Positions 57,363-64,000 of a stretch of 64,000 nucleotides of DNA are shown here, piece after piece; the stretch's first letter is position 1; every line of letters starts with the position of its first letter. The DNA is from Yoonia sp. (lineage in GTDB: Bacteria; Pseudomonadota; Alphaproteobacteria; Rhodobacterales; Rhodobacteraceae). The stretch is from positions 1 to 64,000 of the forward strand of contig JAGSGF010000014.1 of the NCBI GenBank assembly GCA_023955335.1, read 5' to 3'. The translations under genes were made by a program, and so were the position numbers. Under the pieces are notes generated by a model that saw only the letters and a program-made list of their open reading frames with translations, did not search any database and had not been told where the DNA came from.

Positions 57363-58954
57363 CTGCACTTTTGAAGGTCAAAGACCTGACCGTCGGCTTC
57401 CGCCAAGACGGCGCCATCAGCCATGCGGTGCGCGGTGTGTCGTTCGAGGTCCATAAGGGCGAAACAGTCGCCTTGGTCGGTGAATCCGGATCGGGGAAAT
57501 CGGTCACGGCGCTGTCGACGGTGCAATTGTTGGATGACAACGCCCAAGTTGGTGGCTCGATCACTTATGCTGGTCGTGAAATGGTTGGTGCGTCCGAACC
57601 TAATCTGCGGGCCGTGCGCGGCAACGACATTAGCTTTATCTTCCAAGAACCGATGACGTCGCTGAACCCACTACACACGATTGAGCGCCAGTTGACCGAA
57701 AGCATTGAACTGCATCAGGGCTTGCGTGGGCCGCAGGTGAAAACCAAGATCATCGAACTGTTGAGCCAAGTTGGCATCCGTGACGCCGAAAGCCGCCTTG
57801 GCGCGTACCCGCATCAGCTGTCTGGTGGGCAACGCCAGCGCGTGATGATCGCCATGGCGCTGTCGAATGGACCAGAGCTGTTGATCGCGGATGAACCGAC
57901 GACAGCGCTTGATGTGACCATTCAGGCGCAGATATTGGACTTGCTCGCTGATTTGAAGCGCGACGTGGGTATGTCGATGCTGTTCATCACCCATGACTTG
58001 ACGATTGTACGCAAGATTGCGGACCGCGTTTGCGTGATGAAAGACGGCGAGATTGTCGAAGCAGGCCCCACGGCGGAGATTTTTAGCAACCCGCAGCACC
58101 CCTATACCCAAATGTTGCTGTCGGCTGAATCTGCGGGCGTGCCTGCACCTGTGCCGGACGGTGCCAAGGTAATGATCGAAACTGATCAGTTGAAAATCTG
58201 GTTTCCGATCCACGCAGGTCTGTTGAAACGCACCGTTGGCTATGTGAAGGCGGTCAACAACGCGACCCTGACCGTACGGTCAGGGGAAACGCTTGGCATC
58301 GTTGGTGAATCCGGCTCTGGGAAGACCACACTGGCCTTGGCAATCATGCGCCTCATCGGGTCCGAGGGGCGGATAACGTTCGAAGGCACCGATATTCACG
58401 CATTGTCACCCAAGCAGATGCGTCCTTTGCGCGGCGATATCCAGATTGTGTTCCAGGACCCGTATGGGTCGCTGTCGCCCCGCATGACCGTCGCCGAAAT
58501 TATTGCCGAAGGGCTGGCGATCCACGGCCTTGCCCCCGGGAAAAACCGCCGTGATATGGTGGCCGAAATTATGGGTGAAGTTGGCCTTGATCCTGCATTG
58601 ATGGATCGTTACCCGCACGAGTTTTCAGGTGGCCAGCGACAGCGCATCGCGATTGCACGCGCTATGATCCTGCGGCCCAAACTGTTGGTGCTGGACGAGC
58701 CGACGTCTGCGCTGGATATGACTGTGCAGGTCCAAATCGTGGAATTGCTGCGCGATCTTCAGGTTAAATTCGGGCTCGCATATCTGTTCATCAGTCACGA
58801 CCTGAAAGTCGTCCGTGCGCTGTCCCACAAGGTGATGGTGATGAAAGAGGGGGATGTGGTCGAAGCTGGCGATGCAGCTGATATTTTCGATGCACCCCAA
58901 ACTGAATACACCAAGGCGTTGATGGCTGCGGCGTTTGAAGGCCGCAGTATCTAG
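57359..58954 (+). CDS. yejF: ABC transporter ATP-binding protein YejF (two NBDs)
   Basis: Two Walker A motifs ([16 protein letters not shown]) and two [16 protein letters not shown] signatures. Confidence 0.92.
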   Translation: MTALLKVKDLTVGFRQDGAISHAVRGVSFEVHKGETVALVGESGSGKSVTALSTVQLLDDNAQVGGSITYAGREMVGASEPNLRAVRGNDISFIFQEPMTSLNPLHTIERQLTESIELHQGLRGPQVKTKIIELLSQVGIRDAESRLGAYPHQLSGGQRQRVMIAMALSNGPELLIADEPTTALDVTIQAQILDLLADLKRDVGMSMLFITHDLTIVRKIADRVCVMKDGEIVEAGPTAEIFSNPQHPYTQMLLSAESAGVPAPVPDGAKVMIETDQLKIWFPIHAGLLKRTVGYVKAVNNATLTVRSGETLGIVGESGSGKTTLALAIMRLIGSEGRITFEGTDIHALSPKQMRPLRGDIQIVFQDPYGSLSPRMTVAEIIAEGLAIHGLAPGKNRRDMVAEIMGEVGLDPALMDRYPHEFSGGQRQRIAIARAMILRPKLLVLDEPTSALDMTVQVQIVELLRDLQVKFGLAYLFISHDLKVVRALSHKVMVMKEGDVVEAGDAADIFDAPQTEYTKALMAAAFEGRSI

Positions 58955-60390
58955 CCTTCGTTCCCGATCATGAAACATGGTGTACCGCGCGCGACAAGGC
59001 GGCGGCAGGCGAGGTCGGCTGTTTCACGGCTTAGTCCCATGAAATTCGCATCAAACCCACCAGAGCGGCCCACAACGCGGCGTACGGACCCATCAAGCGT
59101 GCTCATCTCATTGAGCGCGACCTTTAGCAGCACGCGTTCGGCTTGGTACCTTGATCCGTAGCGGCCGATGTTCACGCCCCATTGGCGGCCACCGGATGTG
59201 GAAATGCGGGTCACGATCTCAGGTTCAACGACTTGCGAGATGTCTGCGGAAGCAGGGACAAGGTTCGTTGGGCGGACTTTAGGCGTCATGTTTGCATCTG
59301 CGGTGGCAAGCGCAAGGGCGACGGCATCTTGGGCCTCGGCTGCACCTGCGCTCAGTGCTTCGGCCAAGACGGAATTGATGTCGTCGGCGTTTACGGCCAG
59401 CAGACTTTCGGGGACGCTGCGCATTTGCGGGCGCAAACTGCGGCTGACGGACCCGGATACGCGCACGGTTTTGCCGGCCCCGCCGTTGGTCGCGGCCTGA
59501 CTGTTGCCTTGCACGGTTTCAGGAAGTGCCACTGCAACCATATCGGGCCGTTTAAGCGTGGCGCGTGATGGCGCGCGGTTGAACCCAAGGTTCATCAGTT
59601 CGGTCACTTTAACATTGCGCGATGCGGTCGATGCACCGCCAAAGACGGTCGCAATGATACGTTCTTGCCCGCGCTGCGCTGATGCCACAAGGTTGAACCC
59701 GGCAGCCCGTGTGTAGCCCGTTTTGACCCCGTCGCCGCCTTCATAGCTATTCAGCCAGCGGCGGTTCGTGTGACGGACAGTTGCGATGCCTGCATCAGCC
59801 GTCCGGCGCGAGAACAGGTTATAGTATTGCGGATAATCGTAGATCACATGGCGACCAAGAATAGTCATATCGCGGGCCGTGGACATGTGTCCGTTTTGTG
59901 TCAGGCCGTTGGCGTTGCGAAATGTCGTGTTGCGCATGCCCATCGCGGCAGCAGTGCGGTTCATGCGGGTTGCAAATGCGGATTCGGACCCAGAGATCGC
60001 TTCGCCAATCGCCGTGGCCGCATCGTTGGCGGATTTGACAGCAGCCGCACGGAGCAAATAGCGCAGTTTAATCGTCTGACCTTTGCGGAGGCCCAATTTT
60101 GACGGAGGCTCTGCTGCGGCGTTGGCCGTGATCTTCACTTCGGTATCAAGTGTGATCTCACCACGCTGGATCGCTTGGAACGCGATATAAAGCGTCATCA
60201 TTTTGGTCAGCGACGCCGGATGCAGGCGCGTGTCGGCGTTGCGTGAATGGAGCACTTCACCCGTACGCGCATCCATCACCATGGCGGCATAGGGTGCCGC
60301 ATGACTTTTGGATCCCGCAAAGGATACCCCAATCAAACAGATGCACAGAAATACCCAACGAAGGGCCAATTGTCCCGGGCGATTTTTCAC
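58951..60390 (-). CDS. D-alanyl-D-alanine carboxypeptidase with C-terminal SPOR domain
   Basis: LHPASLTKMMTLYIAF (SxxK), KSANDAATAIGE (SxN), GVKTGYTRAAG (KTG); SPOR-like tail. Confidence 0.92.
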   Translation of the reverse strand: MKNRPGQLALRWVFLCICLIGVSFAGSKSHAAPYAAMVMDARTGEVLHSRNADTRLHPASLTKMMTLYIAFQAIQRGEITLDTEVKITANAAAEPPSKLGLRKGQTIKLRYLLRAAAVKSANDAATAIGEAISGSESAFATRMNRTAAAMGMRNTTFRNANGLTQNGHMSTARDMTILGRHVIYDYPQYYNLFSRRTADAGIATVRHTNRRWLNSYEGGDGVKTGYTRAAGFNLVASAQRGQERIIATVFGGASTASRNVKVTELMNLGFNRAPSRATLKRPDMVAVALPETVQGNSQAATNGGAGKTVRVSGSVSRSLRPQMRSVPESLLAVNADDINSVLAEALSAGAAEAQDAVALALATADANMTPKVRPTNLVPASADISQVVEPEIVTRISTSGGRQWGVNIGRYGSRYQAERVLLKVALNEMSTLDGSVRRVVGRSGGFDANFMGLSRETADLACRRLVARGTPCFMIGNEG

Positions 60391-60712
60391 GTCGCTTGCC
60401 TCTTATCTTTACTGCCTCTGGCCCCAGATTAATTCCGGGTGCCATTTATCGTTGTTTCCAAATCTAGCACAAAGCGGATTTTCAGAAAATACCCTAATTT
60501 CAAAGACTTTTGGTGTGGTATTCGTGTTGTTGTGGGCAAATCTAGCGGTTGGGCGGCCGAATTACCCCTAGATGGGCCAATGTGGCAGGAATGTGGCAGA
60601 AAGGTTAACGGCAAGCATGGGAACCGATTCACCCGAACCACGCGAGATTGGGGGGGTTCCATGTTGGTCTCGCTGCCCTATATATTCCATCTAATCCATA
60701 GAGGTGTTGGTG

Positions 60713-61054
60713 ATGCTTGCTGACTTTTACATGATGGCGGACAAGACGGACGACGATGACGGTGATGTCGGTGTCGTTCTTGAAACCACGCCAAAGACAA
60801 AGCGGCCCCCGCTTTATAAGGTTCTGATCCTGAACGACGATTTCACTCCGATGGAATTTGTTGTGATGGTGTTGGAACGGTTCTTTGGGATGACGAGTGC
60901 CCAATCCTATGAGCTCATGTTGATCGTTCACAAAAAAGGCGTTGCTGTGGTCGGTGTTTATAGCCATGAAATTGCCGAGACCAAAGTCGCCCAAGTCATG
61001 GATTACGCACAACGCCACCAACATCCGCTGCAATGCACGATGGAAAAAGAATAG
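60713..61054 (+). CDS. clpS: ATP-dependent Clp protease adaptor ClpS
   Basis: [42 protein letters not shown]. Confidence 0.95.
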   Translation: MLADFYMMADKTDDDDGDVGVVLETTPKTKRPPLYKVLILNDDFTPMEFVVMVLERFFGMTSAQSYELMLIVHKKGVAVVGVYSHEIAETKVAQVMDYAQRHQHPLQCTMEKE

Positions 61055-61081
61055 CGCACACCGCTGTTCGGAAAATTACAT

Positions 61082-62065
61082 ATGTCCTTATCCCGCCTTT
61101 CAACTGCCATCACTGACGGTGCGTTGGTCTTGCCCTCCGGCAAAATCACCATCATGCGCCCTGCCGCTGATTATGACATCAGTGCGCTGCCCCGCGACGA
61201 TGTAATTATCGCCCAAGGGTTTTATCCCGATTTCGCCAGCTGGAATGAGGCGGGCTATACTGTCACCGCCAAGGCCGAGCCTGCAGACATCGCCATTGTT
61301 GTGGTGCCGCGGTCCAAGGCATTGGCGCGGTCGATGGTGGCTGCCGCCGCGTCATGGGCCAAACTGGTGATTATTGACGGGTATAAAACTGACGGTGTCG
61401 ACAGCCTGTTTAAGGAGTGTCGCAAACGCCTTGGTGACCTGCCTTCGATCCCAAAGGGCCATGGCCGTATCTTTTGGTTTGAAAGCACCGATGTATTTGC
61501 GGATTGGGCTGCCCCGCCACCTGTGCAAGGCGAGCATGGCTACTTTACAACCGCTGGCGTGTTCTCGGACGGGGCTGTGGATAAGGGATCTGCCTTGCTG
61601 GCCGGGGTCTTGCCGGAAAAGATGCCGTCGCGGATGGCTGATCTGGGCGCTGGATGGGGTTATTTGGCTGCTCCGGTTCTTGCGCGTGCTGGCGTGACAT
61701 CGCTGGATTTGATCGAGGCAGAGACCCTATCGTTGGAGTGCGCGCGTTTGAACGTGACGGACACGCGGGCCAATTTTCACTGGGCGGACGCCACGACGTT
61801 TAAGCCACGCAATGCCTATGACGGGATCGTCATGAACCCGCCATTCCATTCTGGCCGCAGTGCAGAGCCATCAATCGGGCGGGCGTTTATCACAGCGGCT
61901 GCGCGGATGCTCGCGCCCCATGGCAAGCTGTGGATGGTCGCGAACCGTCATTTGCCCTATGAACAGGCCCTGCGGGAAAGTTTCCGCAATGTTGACGAGG
62001 TTGCTGGCAACGGCGCGTTCAAAGTATTTCACGCAACCCGACCGCTAAGGCTGGAGAAAAGTTAG
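61082..62065 (+). CDS. RsmC-like class I SAM methyltransferase
   Basis: MADLGAGWGYLAAPVLAR; VMNPPFHSGR. Confidence 0.87.
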   Translation: MSLSRLSTAITDGALVLPSGKITIMRPAADYDISALPRDDVIIAQGFYPDFASWNEAGYTVTAKAEPADIAIVVVPRSKALARSMVAAAASWAKLVIIDGYKTDGVDSLFKECRKRLGDLPSIPKGHGRIFWFESTDVFADWAAPPPVQGEHGYFTTAGVFSDGAVDKGSALLAGVLPEKMPSRMADLGAGWGYLAAPVLARAGVTSLDLIEAETLSLECARLNVTDTRANFHWADATTFKPRNAYDGIVMNPPFHSGRSAEPSIGRAFITAAARMLAPHGKLWMVANRHLPYEQALRESFRNVDEVAGNGAFKVFHATRPLRLEKS

Positions 62066-62881
62066 ATGTCTTTTTCGATTGCAGGAAAAACCGCGATTGT
62101 CACTGGCGCCGCAAATGGCGTTGGCTTGGCAATCGGGCGTCACTTTATCAACCAAGGCGCGAATGTTGTCTTTGCTGACATGGACGAAGACCGTCTTATC
62201 GCCGAGATGGGCGATGACGCCGCCAAAGAGGAAAACGTGCGCATCTTTGCGGGTGATCTGCGCAAAAAACTAACGATTGCCAACCTGCTGTCTGCGACCA
62301 TTGATGCATTCGACCGCGTTGATATTTTGGTGAATGCCGCGCGACAAGTTTTGCCAACCGATAGCCTGTCAGTCGATGACACATCCGTGGAAGAGCTGTT
62401 GCAGCAAAACTTGATGGCCGGGTTGCGGCTTAGCCAGTCTGTGGCGCGCAAGATGATCAAACAAGCCAGTAACCTGTCTGCCGAGGATGCCGATGGGCCA
62501 ATTGGGTCGATTGTGAACGTCAGCTCCATCGCCGCGCGCCGGACCCATCCTGATTTGTTGGCATATTCCGTTAGCTGCGCCGCATTGGATCAGATGACCC
62601 GTTCGCTTGCTGTTGCTTGGGCGCCCAAGCGTATTCGGGTGAATGCCGTGGCATTTGGATCAGTGATGAGCGCGAGCCTTAAGGGGTCGTTGAAAGGTGA
62701 CGAAGAGATGCGCGAAACCATTATTGAGAACACACCGCTGCAACGGATCGCAAGCCCAAGCGAAGTGTCAGATGCCGTGCAGTATCTGGCATCCGACGCA
62801 GCCGGTTTTGTGACAGGCCAGATTATCACCGTGGACGGTGGCCGCACCTTGATCGATCCGGCCGCCGTATCTGCCCACTAA
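62066..62881 (+). CDS. SDR-family oxidoreductase
   Basis: AIVTGAANGVGLAIGRHF; SDAAGFVTGQIITVDGGRT; the usual YxxxK is atypical (YSVSCAALDQ). Confidence 0.87.
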   Translation: MSFSIAGKTAIVTGAANGVGLAIGRHFINQGANVVFADMDEDRLIAEMGDDAAKEENVRIFAGDLRKKLTIANLLSATIDAFDRVDILVNAARQVLPTDSLSVDDTSVEELLQQNLMAGLRLSQSVARKMIKQASNLSAEDADGPIGSIVNVSSIAARRTHPDLLAYSVSCAALDQMTRSLAVAWAPKRIRVNAVAFGSVMSASLKGSLKGDEEMRETIIENTPLQRIASPSEVSDAVQYLASDAAGFVTGQIITVDGGRTLIDPAAVSAH

Positions 62882-63265
62882 TTACTCCGGGTTGGCCGCA
62901 ATGCATTGCTGACGCACGGCCTCGGCATTGATTTGCAACTGGCGCTGCCGTTCTTCTAATGACGTTAGCTTTGCGCGTTCGGCGTTCAGGTCAATCGCAA
63001 CCGGAACCCGCACGTCGCGCACGTCGACCTTTTCACATTCTGTGCGAACGATCGTCCCGTCAGGTAGCTCGGTTTTGCATGTCGTGTTCACTTCGCGAAT
63101 TTTTTGCCGGGTCTCAATGGCGAACCCACGGGCAAGATTACCACGTGTTGTATCAATCAAAGAATTGATGACACGCAGGTCAGAGCCCGCATTTGCAAGG
63201 CAGGCCTCGCGCGGTGTCGCGCAGGCGGCAAGCAGGGGAAGAAGAGCGAGGGTGATAAGGCGCAT
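62882..63265 (-). CDS. Predicted lipoprotein, hypothetical
   Basis: MRLITLALLPLLAACATPREACLA lipobox. Confidence 0.75.
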   Translation of the reverse strand: MRLITLALLPLLAACATPREACLANAGSDLRVINSLIDTTRGNLARGFAIETRQKIREVNTTCKTELPDGTIVRTECEKVDVRDVRVPVAIDLNAERAKLTSLEERQRQLQINAEAVRQQCIAANPE

Positions 63266-63344
63266 GACGGTTGGTCCTGAGATAAAAATACCCTGACACA
63301 AAGCCCTAGACGCACATGTTATACAATATCAGTCAAAAGAAATC

Positions 63345-64000
63345 TTAGTCAGGGATGGTTTTGCCGGGATTGAGAATGTTGTGTGGATCAAGCGCGGATT
63401 TAATCGCCCGCATCGCATTGAGCGCAGTTTTGTCTTTGCGCCGCTGCATGGTTGCCAGTTTCGATATGCCCACACCGTGTTCCGCGCTGAATGATCCGCC
63501 CAAAGCTTGCACCTCGTCTTCAACAGCTTCCTTGATCGTTTGCGCAAGTTCAGGATCGTTTGAGGACGGGTAGGCCGTGTAATGAATGTTTCCGTCCCCT
63601 AAGTGGGCGACGACAAGATCGGTGGCATTTGCATCAATCGCGGACAGGCGTATTTTCATCCGGTCCAGAAAGACCGCGACATCTGGCAGTGCGACAGCGA
63701 TGTCAGTGTCAACAAAGGGTCGTTTTGCAAAGGCGATTTCAGCAGCCGCCTCGCGCCGTGCCCACATTGCGGCGCGTTGTGTTTCGTTTTGCGCCACGAC
63801 AGCATCCAGCACGGTCCCCTCTGTCAGCATATCGCCAAGCGTATCTTGCAGAAGTGACGTGATCGGAATTGACCCATCGGCCTGCGGCCGTGCGTCGCGT
63901 GGCGCGGTGGCCCCAATTTCAATCAAGATGTTGACGTCATATGCGGCGTCAAAGGGCGGCTTCGCTGTATTGCTCAGCGCCAAATGACCGTCGATATAGT
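63345..64000 (-). CDS. FAD-linked oxidase (glycolate/lactate dehydrogenase-like), C-terminal part; 5' end outside the window
   Basis: Frame stays open to the window edge (..YIDGHLALSNTAK); VVAHLGDGNIHYT; EHGVGISKLATMQRR. Confidence 0.88.
   Translation of the reverse strand, partial: YIDGHLALSNTAKPPFDAAYDVNILIEIGATAPRDARPQADGSIPITSLLQDTLGDMLTEGTVLDAVVAQNETQRAAMWARREAAAEIAFAKRPFVDTDIAVALPDVAVFLDRMKIRLSAIDANATDLVVAHLGDGNIHYTAYPSSNDPELAQTIKEAVEDEVQALGGSFSAEHGVGISKLATMQRRKDKTALNAMRAIKSALDPHNILNPGKTIPD

Noticed and set aside
60590-60610. Short tandem aatgtggcag repeat upstream of clpS
   Set aside because: Only two ~10-bp units; insufficient to claim a regulatory element.
1-64000. CRISPR arrays, prophage, IS elements, toxin-antitoxin or defence islands
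   Set aside because: No spaced direct repeats, transposase, integrase, phage structural or defence-type domains were seen in any supported ORF.

Overview
This 64-kb window looks like ordinary chromosome from an alphaproteobacterium of the Rhodobacterales type (inferred from gene content and gene order; no database search was run). I found no prophage, transposon, CRISPR array, tRNA or 16S/23S rRNA. The main theme is an extensive but incomplete cobalamin/cobalt locus: bluB, two Lin0512-family genes, cobO, cobN, cobW, cbtA/cbtB behind a canonical cobalamin riboswitch, cobD, cobC, two DUF1636 genes, a His/Cys-rich CbiX-like chelatase, cobH, cobL, cobI, a CbiG-CobJ fusion and cobM. Interspersed housekeeping genes include smc, a def triplet plus fmt, trcR, an RND pump, recR-ybaB-dnaX, rsgA, SRP RNA, a cpdB-like gene, nudC, pheA, a cytochrome c gene, yejABEF, a dacA-like gene, clpS and an rsmC-like gene. 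The observations most worth a second look are: (1) a ~33-bp dispersed repeat that is intergenic next to cobH and also sits in frame inside cobN; (2) a third tandem peptide deformylase homolog that has lost the active-site Glu and the Cys ligand; (3) several uncharacterised His/Cys-rich small proteins translationally coupled or co-regulated with cobalt genes; (4) an unknown ORF embedded in a tightly coupled cobO-bluB operon; (5) an atypical receiver protein behind a CtrA-like site; (6) a probable frameshifted short ORF between fmt and the RNase T2 gene. I did not find a clearly new multi-gene defence or mobile system.
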